In this document: one piece after another, positions 1 to 10,792 of the stretch
How the letters are laid out: each line of letters begins with the position of its first letter
Numbering within the stretch: position 1 is the first letter of the stretch
Assembly (NCBI GenBank): GCA_021464415.1
Contig: CM038467.1
Coordinates: 31,551,248-31,615,247, forward strand
DNA from: Lonicera japonica
Taxonomy: Eukaryota > Streptophyta > Magnoliopsida > Dipsacales > Caprifoliaceae
Direction: 5' to 3'
DNA: 64,000 nucleotides
Notes under the pieces: model-generated
What the model saw: only the letters and a program-made list of their open reading frames with translations
Told to the model about the DNA's origin: nothing
Databases searched by the model: none
Translations under genes and position numbers: made by a program

Positions 1-3000
1 AAGTCCACATCCACTTCGGTCAACTCTGTCACTGCTATTGCCAATTCAGGTAAAACGAATACATGCCTTGTTTCCTCGTCTCCTAAATGGGTCATTGACT
101 CTGGAGCCACAGATCATATGACTGGTAATACTAGTCTCTTTTCGACCTTTCAATCACATAAAACTCCTTCCAGTGTTACTTTAGCAGATGGTTCACCATC
201 TTCCGTTCTCGGGTCTGGAACAATCAGACCAACCCCTTTACTCCCCTTATCATCTGTCTTACATTTGCTTCAATTGTCCTTTAATCTAATTTCAGTAAGC
301 CAGCTTACTCGTACCCTTAACTGTTGTATCTCATTCTTTCCTAATTATTGTTTGTTTTAGGATCTTTTGACGAAGAAGATTATTGGTAAAGGACATGAAT
401 CAGGAGGCCTCTACATCCTTGATACACAATTACCCAAATCCGTCGCATGTTCGAGTGTCACATCTGCTTTCCAGGCTCATTGTAGGCTTGGTCACCCATC
501 ACTTTCTCTGCTCAAGGAGTTGTGTCCACAGTTTAGCAAGGTGTCTTCTTTAGATTGTGAGTCGTGTCAGTTTGCCAAACATCACTGTACTAGTCTTAGT
601 CCGAGAGTCAATAAGAGAGCAAGTGCTCCATTCGAATTAGTTCATTCTGATGTTTGGGGTCCGTGTCCTGTTACGTCTAAAACTGGGTTTAAGTATTTTG
701 TTACTTTTGTCGATGATTATTCTCGTACAACTTGGTTATATTTAATGAAAAGTCGTTCTGAATTGTTTTCTCATTTTTGTGGATTTTGTGCTGAAATTAA
801 AATTCAATTTGCTACTTCTGTTCATACATTACGCAGTGATAACGCTAAAGAATATTTGTCTTCACCTTTTCAAACTTACATGATCCAAAACGGTATTCTT
901 CATCAAACTTCTTGTGTTGATACTCCATCCCAAAATGGGGTGGCGGAAAGGAAGAACAGACATCTTCTTGAAACTGCACGAGCATTATTATTTCAAATGC
1001 ATGTTCCTAAACCATTCTGGGCTGATGCAGTTTTCACATCATGCTTTCTCATTAATTGAATGCCCTCATCTGTTCTTCATGGTGAAAGTCCTTACAGGGT
1101 TCTCTTTTCTAATAAATCATTGTTTTCTATTGAACCCAAAATATTTGGTAGTACTTGCTTTGTTTGGGATGTTCGTCCACAGGTTACTAAGTTAGACCCC
1201 AAGTCTTTGAAGTGTATTTTCCTTGGGTATTCTCATCTTCAGAAGGGATACCGGTGTTATTGTCCTAGTCTCAATAAGTACCTTGTCTCAACTGATGTTA
1301 CATTCATGGAAGAAGTGTCGTGTTTTCCATCCTCCACTTCTGAACGTCAGGGGGGAGGATGATGATGATATGTTAGTTTATACAATCACGTCTCTTGAAC
1401 TCTTTGTTGAACTAGCACCAGTCAAACCTCTCATTCATTAGGTTTACTCTAGGCGGCGACACCCTCCTGATCCATGTCCTCCACCAGCTTCTTCTTCATC
1501 AGATTCAGTGACAAGCGATGATCTTCTTATTGCTTTACGCAAAGGTAAACGTCAATGTACTTATCATGTTTCTTCATGTGTTTCTTATGATCACTTGTCA
1601 CCTTCCTCTTATTCATTCATTGCTTCTCTTGACTCTCTATCTATTCTTAAAACTGTTCATGAGGCCATATCACATCCTGGATGGCGTAATGCCATGCTAG
1701 AGGAAATGGATGCTTTAGATAAAACTGGTACATGGGACTTGGTCACTTTACCTGCAGGGAAACAGGCTATCGGATGCAAATGGGTGTTTACCGTCAAGGT
1801 CAATCCTGATGGGTCTATTGCTCGTTTAAAAGCCCGCCTTGTTGCTAAGGGATATGCTCAGACCTATGGCGTAGATTATTCTGATACTTTTTCTCCTGTT
1901 GCTAAATTAACATCTGTCAGGTTATTTATCTCTTTGGCAGTTACTCATCGTTGGCCTTTGCATCAGCTAGATATAAAAAATACTTTCCTTCATGGTGATC
2001 TTCAAGAAGAGGTCTATATGGAGCAACCACCTGGGTTTGTTGCTCAGGGGGAGTATGGAAAAGTCTGTCATATTCGAAAATCTTTGTATGGCTTGAAACA
2101 GAGTCCTCGTGCTTGGTTTGGAAAATTTAGCCAAGTCATTGAGATGTTTGGCATGGCAAAAAGTAAGTCTGACCATTCTGTGTTTTATAAACAATTCGAA
2201 GTAGGCATCATTTTGTTAGTTGTGTACGTAGATGACATTGTCATTACTGGGAGTGATACCACGGAAATCTCATTTCTTAAGTCCTTTCATACTCAATTTC
2301 ATACAAAGGACTTAGGGACGCCAAAATATTTTTTGGGTGTTGAAGTTGCAAGGAGTAAAAAGGGTATCTTTCTATCTCAGAGAAAATATGTTCTTGATTT
2401 ATTAACTGAGACAGGAAAGTTGGGGGCAAAGCCGTGTAGTACTCTAATGATTCCTAATGTACAGCTGACAAAAGATGGTGAATTATTCGAAGCTCCTGAG
2501 AAATATAGAAGATTGGTGGGGAAGCTGAACTATCTTACAGTGATTCGTCCAGATATTGCGTACTCTGTTAGTGTGGTGAGTCAATTTATGTCGTCCCCAA
2601 CAGTTCATCGTTGGGCAGCATTAGAACAAATTTTGTGTTACCTGAAAAGAGCACCGGGACGGGGTATTTTGTATGCAAATCATGGGCACACTCGTATTGA
2701 ATGTTTTTCAGATGCAGATTGGGCAGGTTCCAAGGTGGATAGAAGATCCACATCAGGTTATTGTGTCTTTGTTGGAGGAAATTTGGTTTCTTGGAAAAGT
2801 AAGAAGCAGAATTTTGTGTCACGATCCAGTGCAGAATCAGAATATAGAGCTATGGCCCAGTCTGTATTTGAAATAATGTGGATATTTCAGCTTTTAACTG
2901 AAGTGGGGATTAAGACTTCCGTACCAGCAAAACTGTGGTGTGATAACTAAGCTGCCTAACATATTGCGTCTAATCCCGTGTTCCATGAACGAACGAAACA

Positions 3001-3175
3001 CATTGAAATTGATTGCCATTTTATCCGTGAGAAGATACAGCAAGGTTTAATTTCTACAGGGTATGTGAAGACTGGAGAGCAATTATGTGATCTTTTAACG
3101 AAAGCCTTAAATGGGATCTGTGTTGATTATCTTTGTAACAAGCTGGGCATGATCAATATATATGCTCCAGCTTGA
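1..3175 (+). pseudogene. Ty1/copia pol polyprotein (protease, integrase, RT, RNase H), decayed and cut by the window edge
   Basis: Former retrotransposon polyprotein; its 5' part lies outside the window. Seen in order: aspartic protease motif WVIDSGATDHMTGN (88-129); GAG-pre-integrase with HCRLGHPS and CESCQFAKH (about 475-590); integrase core with D in HSDVWGP, D in LRSDNAKEY and E in NGVAERKNRH (about 640-960); reverse transcriptase from KWVFTVKVNPDGS to YVDDIVITGSD (about 1780-2260); RNase H with DADWAGSKVDRRSTSGY and SRSSAESEYRAMA (about 2710-2860). It is broken by TAG at 358, TGA at 1057, a frameshift near 1340-1360, TAG at 1439, and TAA at 2948 and 2957. Homology continues in frame across the stops, so these are point lesions in one old copy. 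The order integrase before RT makes it copia rather than gypsy. It is not expected to be autonomous. Confidence 0.95.
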
Positions 3176-3182
3176 GGGGGAG
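3172..3182 (+). other. Polypurine tract of the copia element
   Basis: TTGAGGGGGAG lies directly after the pol stop and directly before TGTTATAA. This is the usual place and composition of the plus-strand primer in Ty1/copia elements. Confidence 0.75.
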
Positions 3183-3393
3183 TGTTATAAATTGTAAATA
3201 GTGAAAGAGAAAATAGTATGTAGGACTTTGTTTTCTTCCCACATAGGAGTAGGAGTCTTTGTATTAGGAGTCTTGGGATGTATATATATATGTGTAAGTG
3301 CTTCTTCTAATGTAACAACAATCCTTCCCATTATACATTACAAGCTGAAGCTAGATTTGTTTATGCTTCCATATTGCTCTTGTTTTTGTTACA
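3183..3393 (+). repeat. 3' LTR of the copia element (right end uncertain)
   Basis: The sequence starts TGTTATAAATTGTAAATAG immediately after the polypurine tract, as an LTR should. The right end cannot be fixed because the 5' LTR is outside the window. Candidate ends are TAACA at 3317 or TTACA near 3393. Only the left boundary is well supported. Confidence 0.6.
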
Positions 3394-3983
3394 GTCCCAG
3401 TTTATATTGGTTTGATTATTACTTTGTGACTTGTTTGATGTAGTTACTCAGCACACTGATTCTTGGATGTAGTTCACCCAATTTTGGGATAACATAGCGG
3501 CCAAAGTCCTTCTGTTGAACCTTTTCTGTCACCATGGAAAATGTTGGAGGATTTGGGCTCAATGGTTTGAGCAGAACTCTGAGGAAGAAGAAGAGTAATT
3601 GTCCTCGAAATGACTCTCAGTCAGTTACAGATAATCTTGACAATTAACCATTGTCGTCTATGCCACCTTCAGATAATGGGAGCAAAGCATCTAGTGATGA
3701 GAATGCTAATTCTCGGAGGAAACTTACTTTGAACCAATGCAATTCGAAGGCATCATATACTAAGCGGAAATGTCCCTGAAGAATAGTGATGAAGATCAAT
3801 GAAGCTGGCCCCGAAAAGAGTTTGTGAGAGTAAGGATAGCATATGAGTAAGGGAAATGACTATAAACCCAAGTCTGTATCTTATACACCCTCTATGGATG
3901 AGTCTTCTTGATTGGACGCCACTCGCCCATGGCAGAAGCTGATTCTTCAGGTAACTAACCTCAACTGCTGTTTGTTGAATTAG

Positions 3984-4230
3984 GGCCCGTTTGGTTGTCC
4001 CTCAAATTGTGAATTAGACAATTTACAATCAACGCAACTTACAAATTCCGCATCTATTTGTGTTTGGCTGTGAAAATGAACGGCATAAATATGATAGTTC
4101 GAGTTGATTCATGAAAACTCAAATTAAGTCATTTAAAGTAAAACTTGAAATTGCCTAATTCTAGAAGTTGGAAATCTACTTAAACTCGATACTTAAAGGA
4201 AATTTAGTGCCAGTACTTGGGCTCCAATTG
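3984..4230. repeat. MITE-like repeat, copy 1 of a family also at about 46128-46530
   Basis: It begins GGGCCCGTTTGGTTGTCC and contains GTGAATTAGACAATTTAC, AAATTAAGTCATTT and ATTGCCTAATTCTA. The same ordered words, with differences, recur near 46128-46530. It lies in the first intron of the INO80-subunit pseudogene. No clean target-site duplication was seen. Confidence 0.5.
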
Positions 4231-4289
4231 GTGAAAACATTGGTCAGGAGCCTGTAGTCTTGAAGAATTTTTGTGTCTTTTTAAGTAGT

Positions 4290-4590
4290 GTAGGATTGGA
4301 GTTAATATATATCTGTATCTCGATCTCGTATGTGCGAAATTTAAGGGACTAGTTCCTATGGATATTCCCCTATATATTAAAAAACATATAAAAGAAAATA
4401 TTGGTAGTCTATGTTTTCTTTTATATATTTTTTAAAGGAATAGTTCCTTAAAAATATTGACTATCAAGTTAATATATATATATATATATATCTCAATCTT
4501 GATCTCCTATGTGTGAAATTTAAGGGACTAATTCCGATGGGGATTCCCCTATATATTAAAAAAAACATGTAGAAGAAAATATTAACTACC
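4290..4590. repeat. Diverged direct duplication with an inverted segment between the copies
   Basis: About 4302-4390 (TTAATATATATCTG, AAATTTAAGGGACTAGTTCC, TTCCCCTATATATTAAAA) is repeated at about 4471-4570 with a longer AT run. Between them lies a partly inverted stretch (TTTTCTTTTATATATTTTTTAAAGGAA in part). It looks like a rearranged small element. Superfamily unknown. Confidence 0.5.
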
Positions 4591-6169
4591 AAATGCCTAC
4601 TCCGATGTGCGTAGGCACTAAACACCTATTCACTGCCTTCCTTCTGCTTAGGTTTTAAGGGTTGACACAGACTTATTGAAAGAAATATTATGTTAGGTTT
4701 TAAAGTGATTATTGTGTGAATGTAGTTATGACTTTTAAAAAAGGGCTTCCATATATTGTACACTTGTTACAATTGTTGTGTTATTGTCCATGAATTGGTA
4801 TTTTCCCTTATCTTTTGCCCTGTGTATAAAACTCTTTGATGCACATTGAACTCCTCCTCTCCCTCCTTTTTGTTTATAAAATCTCCAAATTTAGTTCTAG
4901 ATTGCTTATTGTCTTTTCTACATGCCTTTTTGTTGCGTGTTCTGTTTATTTTGATCTTCTGTGTGACATTTGGGGAAGAAGTTCACACGATTGATGCTTA
5001 GATATTTCTAAACTGCACAGGATGATTCAGATGAGGATGTTTCCCCTTCTCCAGGTAAGTGAGAGTATCTGAAGACAATGATTATGTTGAAGACGAGAAC
5101 CGGTGTCTGATGTTGATATGGAAAGCAAGAGAAGAAAACAGTTGGTGGATTCTAATTGAGAAATGGCAGTCACCACACGGCTAGGGGCCCACCTTCATAC
5201 TGGGAAAGACCCTTCTTCTGGTTCCTGTGCAAGTTTAATCAAGCTCCCAAATGGGTTACCTCCGGCCCCACCTAGAAGTGAGCTTTGCTAGCCTTTTGCA
5301 TTCATTCCCAAATGTGTGCCGTTTGATTTGCATCTTAAGTCTGAATTTTATGAATTTTATGAATTTTAAGCGATTCAGATTTTGGATGTGTTAGTTTATG
5401 TTTGATTGGTTAAAAAATTCAAAGCTTAATGGTTACTTTGGGTCTAAATGGTTGCATAAATTCCATTTTCAGAAATCAGAATTTAAGACTTCAGATTCAA
5501 CATTCAGACATCAGATTTACAATTCAGATTCAGAAAACCAAAGAAATGCTCAGGCCTTTTTTGGTTATCCCTAAATTTTGACTTGGGAACTATTTGATTC
5601 ATGAATCATCTTATGATTAGTGTTTTGTTGCAAGAATAAACGAATATGAAAAGATACACGGTTAAGTTAAAATTTTCTTTCTTAAGACAGTTATCGAAAT
5701 ACTTGAAATATGCTAATCTACAATTGCAGGAGGTTTAGTTTTTTTATTTATTGTTGGTGGTCCTGGTGACATCAAAAAGAGAAGCTCACTGATGTGAAGC
5801 AGCAACTTAAGAAAGCAGAGGCTGCTCAAAGACGAAGGATGCAAGTGAAGAAGGCAGCTCGAGAGTCTGAGTTTCGGCTTATTATTTTTTAGTCTCCTAT
5901 TTTTACATTTGTGTCCTCAATATGGATTAGCTCGATAAAAGAAAACTTTCTAATTTTTATTTCGACCCAAGATATTAGAAAAGGCCAAGATTCCAATAGA
6001 AAGAAGTGGGAGGAAAAAAATCAAGAAGTGACAAGAAGAATTAGCACAGGTTAAAAGATTGCACAAAGAAAACTCATACTCTATTGCTCACGTATATATA
6101 TAGGGGTTATTCTCAACAACACATGGGCTGGGTTAAACTCATACTCATATTCTATTGCTCACGTAGTGT

Positions 6170-6457
6170 AAAAGGGGGTATTTAGCCTATCAATGTGAGA
6201 AAATTTGCAGCGCATAAAAGCTAAAAAATTATCCCGACACATGGGCTGGGTTAAATGTGTGCCATGACACATGATGTGTCGGGCCAAGACATATTCTCAA
6301 CAACACATCATGTGTTGTGAGAGAGCTCCATATTTTCCATCCTAGTGCATGGCATCACACGACACAATGTGTTGTGGGAGTTCAAAATTTGCTGCCTATG
6401 ATGTGTTGTGGAAGACTTTCATTATTGCCCCGACAGATGATGTATCGGGTAGTGGAT
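6170..6457. mobile_element. Possible CACTA-type transposon end with subterminal palindromic repeats
   Basis: The block repeats the words ACACATGATGTGT, ACACATCATGTGT, ACAATGTGTTGTG and ATGATGTGTTGTGG. It ends CCCGACAGATGATGTATCGGGTAGTG, so its reverse complement starts CACTACCCGATACATC. A terminal CACTA with nearby short repeats in both orientations fits one end of an En/Spm-type element. The opposite end and a 3-bp target-site duplication were not found. It sits in an intron of the INO80-subunit pseudogene. Confidence 0.4.
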
Positions 6458-6591
6458 AAGTTTTGTCAGTAGCCAATTTTAGCTTTGGTTTACCTTATAG
6501 CATATTTTGTATTGAGTCTGGGGAGAAAAAAATGGGTATTTACCCCATTGGCATATGGGGGGGGGGGGGGAGATGTTCTAAGGCATATATA

Positions 6592-6690
6592 TTAAGGACC
6601 CCACAAATGGAAAGAGTAAGGCTCTGCACGAGTATCAATGCTAGAATTAATGCTTTTTGGGAGCATGTTCTTTCCATTTGTGGGTTCTTA
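6592..6690. repeat. Short hairpin with a 16-bp perfect stem
   Basis: CCCACAAATGGAAAGA (about 6600-6615) is matched by its perfect complement TCTTTCCATTTGTGGG (about 6670-6685), with weaker pairing on both sides and a loop of roughly 55 bases. It could be a small fold-back element or a hairpin RNA precursor. I recognise no known miRNA in it. Confidence 0.6.
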
Positions 6691-6973
6691 CATTAAGATG
6701 ACCTATGTATGTAAAATTGTAAATATATATTACTGTAGTATTTACTTGTAAAATTTGTTGCAGGAGAGGGACTGCCAATGTGACACATCAAACACTGTGA
6801 GATGGATCATGCGTCGCACTGGGATAGTCGCGACATTCCCTGATGATAAGGGACTGGGAAGTATATTAGAACCACATTCATGCTGGTATGATTGCCTTCT
6901 CTTTATGCAGATTCATGTTTACTTGATACCAATCAGCTATAGAATTTCAAATAGACGTGTTGTTGCAATTTAA

Positions 6974-8979
6974 GTACTCCCTTTTTTTCTAAATTAAGTG
7001 TTTCGTTTTCTTTTTGGGACATAATGAAAATACCATATCTCACTATAATAAATAAGTTTTATTCTTGACCTTGATTACATTGAGAAGGACAAGGTGCAAT
7101 TTTTTGAGTCACCCGTACAGATCTCATATTCATACATATATGGAAATATAAACATTTGGATACCTTATTCCCTATTAATTTCATTGTGGTTTAGTTAATT
7201 GGTTACCATGATTCATGGTTATAAGTGCAACCATACAATATTATTTACTCGCAAGGAAATGACTAATTTATAGAAAGTATGTTTTTTTTGGACGTGCCTC
7301 TGAATGTTGTCCTACATATAATATTTGCAGCATCAGCTTGTTGTACTTGTATGCATGCTTCGTTCATAGCTTCTTGTTCAAAATATAAACTTTTCATTTT
7401 ACATGTATTTCATTAGAGGACTCCTTTGTCCGCTCATAACTCCCCCCCCCCAAAAAAAATAAAATTAAGAGTCCCTTTTCCTTTTCGGAATATTTCAAAT
7501 TAGTAGTCTCTGCCTGTTGAACAAGTGGGGCTTGTGTAACTACAGCTGTTTGTGTCGTAACTCGTCTTTTTTAATAAACGGTGTTCTATCTAAGAACAAA
7601 AGGCAAACAAATGCAAATTCTGTGGTTTTAGAGGGAGAGAGTACTGAACCAAGGAGTTATCAACAATGGCAACAAGAGGGAGAATGTATAAAGGTTGCTT
7701 ATATAGCTTTTCATTGCATTATTCCTGTTGTGTTCTTCCAGTTTTCTTTTGCCTCTTCGTACTAGCTTTTGCAAGCATTATGTTTAGACCTGTTGATGGA
7801 TCAATTCAAGTCGTATTCATGTATATTGTTTTATATGATGTTATCAATTCTTCTCTAAACTGGTAATTTTTTATCGGGTGAAAAAATCATACTTGAAACT
7901 CCACTCATTAACGAATACCACAATACTGCAATACGATCGGTTATTAACCGCTAAGCAGAAGAATATCTGTTTGAGTCGGAATACAATTTGACAGGTTAAC
8001 CCAGTGGCAAACCCAGTTAGACTGTTTAACAAATATACCCATCCAAATTTAGTATTATATGAACACAACACGTGTATGTATATACAATGTAAATGGGCGT
8101 TAACGTGTAATGAATATTAACTGACACTATTAGTAACAATCGCCAAGGGCGAACCCATGATCTTTTACAGAGGGGGGCTAACATCAATATGTAATTAGGC
8201 TACACTGAGCTGGACTAGGCTAGAATTGAAAACTTAATGCACTAAATAAAAAAATTGGGCTGGGCTACGGCCGGGGCTGGTTCCGCCCTTGACAATCGTG
8301 TCATGTGACTAACCACTATTAAGTCTAATATGATCCGAAACCATTAAGATCAACCAACTGGTTATTTCGTGTTGTGTTATCTTCTCGTGTTTCCTTTGAC
8401 AGGTTTAATTATATCGCAGTGGACTTGTCTCCCCATGGTAAAAGCAGCTGTACAAATATTGAAGAAAAAATAACGGTAAGGAAACAATACAGGAAAATTA
8501 CGAGAAAGGAAATTTCACCCTCTAAATGCCATTGTTAGAGATCCTTCTGGTTTGATACTCAAGGCTGTATTTTTTTCGTTGAAAACTCACTGGAATGGAA
8601 TTTTTTTTTCAATGTAAAGAGTTATTCCTGCAAATGAAGCATTTGTGTGCCTGTTTGCTTTTTATCAGATATGATATAGATTAATTTCACCACTTTCTAG
8701 CGTGCCATTAGTTTACATCAAAATGTAGAAAAGCAATGTAAAAGTAAATTGAGTCTTTCTTAGTTTACAATGTTAATCAAGCACATTATTTTACATTTTT
8801 TTCCGCAAACCAAATCTCGCAGCAATTTATAGGTAGTCAGCCACATCCTCAAATTTCTAAAACATGATGAATATTGTTGGGATATGTCAAAAACTCCCTC
8901 TATCAGTAGAGTTGACTGGAACTGGATTCCAAATGTTGATGTGTTCACTTGGATCTTTCATGTACTATATTTTTGTTCA
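6974..8979. other. Non-coding stretch with repeat relics, no gene seen
   Basis: AT-rich DNA without a convincing reading frame. A degenerate Stowaway-like left end (TACTCCCTTTTTTTCTAAATT) is at 6974, and a possible partner (AAGAGTCCCTTTTCC) near 7467. About 7880-8340 has words common to plant repeats (ACACGTGTATG, GGCTGGTTCCGCCCTTG). The missing HIT zinc-finger exon of the upstream pseudogene was looked for and not found. Confidence 0.5.
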
Positions 8980-8987
8980 AACTTTAA

Positions 8988-9273
8988 GGCTCTGTTTGAT
9001 TGCAAAGGTGGAAAAGGAAAATAACTTTAGTTAGTTTGTGTGAAAAGATAGAAAATAAGATGAGAAATGTTACTCATTTTATGAGTATATATCTTCCATT
9101 CTTCAATATTTTTGATGGAAAATTTTTACTCACCACCAAGTAAAGAAAATTTTTTCATGGGAAAACTTAAAAATCAAGAGGATGTCACCTCTATCACTCA
9201 ACTTATTTTTCATCTTTTCATCAAAACTAATTTAATATATTTTCCTTTTCCACCTTGCAATTAAACGGAGTCT
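8988..9273. mobile_element. MITE with about 35-bp terminal inverted repeats
   Basis: The left end GGCTCTGTTTGATTGCAAAG continues GTGGAAAAGGAAAA. The right end, read in reverse complement, is AGACTCCGTTTAATTGCAAG then GTGGAAAAGGAAAA. That gives a TIR of about 35 bp with few mismatches around a 286-bp AT-rich, non-coding body. No clear target-site duplication. The GGCTCYGTTTGAT start is shared with the element at 23701-24180. Confidence 0.8.
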
Positions 9274-9433
9274 AAGACTTCAATTTTTCTTCATGATTTA
9301 GAAAAGGATAGTGTACTGTATCTTTCATCCACTTTTCATGCAAGTGGTAGCATTTGAACCCAATAGATTCCGTAAATGGATTTTGATGCAACAAAGTAAT
9401 ATGGGAAATTATGGAGGACTGATAGACACTTAA

Positions 9434-9658
9434 ATGATGGAGTCTCTTCTATGTAAGATTCATTATGTGATATGGAGTTGGACGAAGTGTCATGTTGTTG
9501 AGGAAGGTTTTTCTAAAGTTGTGGTCGAATGTGATTCTGTAATAGCTGTGTTAAAATTTAGCGCACTAACACGTTTTTGCTCAATCGCGATGGAGAGAGG
9601 TAGATGTTCTTGCTTGCATTTTCCTTTCGAGATTGATAGTTTTGAAATGCGACATTGA
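9434..9658 (+). pseudogene. Relic of a plant RNase H-like (RVT_3) domain
   Basis: The frame contains KCHVVEEGFSKVVVECDSVI, which resembles the middle of the RNase H-like domain found in plant LINE-derived and uncharacterised proteins (a residue run ending in EGF.KV.VE.DS). The rest of the domain, including most acidic catalytic positions, is missing or unrecognisable. It is open for only 74 residues and no intact neighbour belongs to it. Weak but specific resemblance. Confidence 0.35.
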
Positions 9659-9659
9659 C

Positions 9660-10237
9660 GGAAACTTTTATTCTACCCTTGCGTAACCCAGTGTAATGAA
9701 GAGTAGATGGTTCAGTCTGGATCTTTGATATTGCATCTTCAAATGCATGTAGTTTATTTTTCCTCTCGCTATCAAAAAGAAAAAAAAATAAAGTGATGAG
9801 AATGTAATTATATTAAGGACGGAAACACTAACGAAGTTTCATAGATTATGTACATTAATTTTAGAAATGAATTTTTGAATGGACGAGAGTCATGGGTTTA
9901 TGTGAGGTTGCCACTTGTCCTTATGTGCCTCATTGGCAAATTCAACTGTCAATAAAATAAAATTTGGAAAATATTTTCAGTGTCACACATATTGACTGAT
10001 TAACATATAGAAACGCAATCATGCACGTATATTACTTCGGTGATGTACATTCAAATGTTTTATATTATAATTATTCTCATCCTTTAAAAGTAGGAATATA
10101 TCATAATTATCATTTTTTTGGAAGTCCCAACCTAGAGTAAAATTTCTATTTCAGAATAGTATATATATTTTTTTAGGAAAATGCTCTTGTTACTTATTAT
10201 TTTTACCACATATTCTTATTGAGTGCATTATATAGAT
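9660..10237. other. AT-rich spacer, nothing recognisable
   Basis: There is no open frame or clear repeat between the RNase H relic and the left edge of the viral block. Confidence 0.5.
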
Positions 10238-10244
10238 TGTACTT

Positions 10245-10380
10245 TCAGTGGAAAAGTAGGTCTCTTGGCAAAGTGGAATGATGACTTGACTTGATAGCTT
10301 GTTTGACTAAATTACCCCCACATAATTAAATTGGTATTGGCTTTTCTTAGATTTCTCTAAATAGTGAGTGAGAATATCAA
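10245..10380 (-). repeat. Inverted copy of the viral 3' region (matches 19552-19686)
   Basis: Read in reverse complement, this segment matches 19552-19686 over about 135 bp with only about ten differences, for example the shared words CAATTTAATTATGTGGGGGT and ACAAGCTATCAAGTCAAGTC. The viral block is therefore bounded by opposed copies of the region just downstream of ORF2. Confidence 0.93.
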
Positions 10381-10382
10381 GG

Positions 10383-10476
10383 TTAGTTATTAATTATAAA
10401 CCATTAAATAAAGTTCTTGAATGGATAAGATATCTGTTACCAAATAAAAAAGATTTAATTAATAGGTTAGATCAAG
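10383..10476 (+). repeat. Displaced copy of reverse-transcriptase sequence (matches 16935-17028)
   Basis: Ninety-four bases match the RT segment at 16935-17028 with about three differences (the words TTATTAATTATAAACCATTA and AAAAAAGATTTAATTAATAG are in both). It lies directly between the inverted 3' fragment and the primer-binding site. That is not a place RT sequence has in a viral genome, so it is a rearrangement product. Confidence 0.93.
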
Positions 10477-10489
10477 TCCCTTCCCCATT

Positions 10490-10500
10490 TGGTATCAGAG
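10490..10500 (+). other. Primer-binding site for initiator tRNA-Met (minus-strand start)
   Basis: TGGTATCAGAG matches the sequence complementary to the 3' end of initiator tRNA-Met used by Caulimoviridae and many LTR elements. A leader of about 290 bases separates it from the movement-protein start at 10793. Confidence 0.75.
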
Positions 10501-10792
10501 GGTGTTGTTGATTATTAATCTATTAAAAATTTGTATATATCCAAGTTAATTCATAATTATCTTTGTTTCATTCAAAACTTTTCTTTCTTTCAAAACCCTG
10601 TTCTTTAGTCACCAAACTTACTGTACGCCACCTTGGTTAGCATAACCATAACCATAACCAGTGTAAGTCTTCAGAGAGGAAGCAGTGATAGGTAAGGTTT
10701 AGACAATAGGTATGTGTCCACTTAAGGTAAGAATGGTATGTACTAGTAGAACCCGTTAAAAAATATAGTAAGAATTATAAACACAAGATAAA

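Larger units (their letters stand above)
3534..6886 (+). pseudogene. Unprocessed pseudogene of INO80 complex subunit B (IES2/PAPA-1-like)
   Basis: Five exon-like blocks resemble plant INO80 subunit B (IES2/PAPA-1 family, nuclear chromatin remodelling). Block 1, 3534-3780, opens with ATG and MENVGGFGLNGLSRTLRKK, then a TAA at 3645, after which homology continues in frame (PPSDNGSKASSDENA, LNQCNSKA) to a TGA. Block 2, about 5022-5279, has DDSDEDVSPSP, then SDVDMESKRRKQ and SLIKLPNGLPPAPPR. Block 3, about 5777-5871, has EKLTDVKQQLKKAEAAQRRR. Block 4, about 5975-6052, is frameshifted. Block 5, about 6762-6886, has SNTVRWIM followed by ATFPDD and GLGSILEP. Donor-like GTAAGT or GTGAG follows several blocks, so introns were kept and this is not a retrocopy. 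The C-terminal HIT zinc-finger exon was not found. Family naming is from recognised motifs. Confidence 0.82.
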
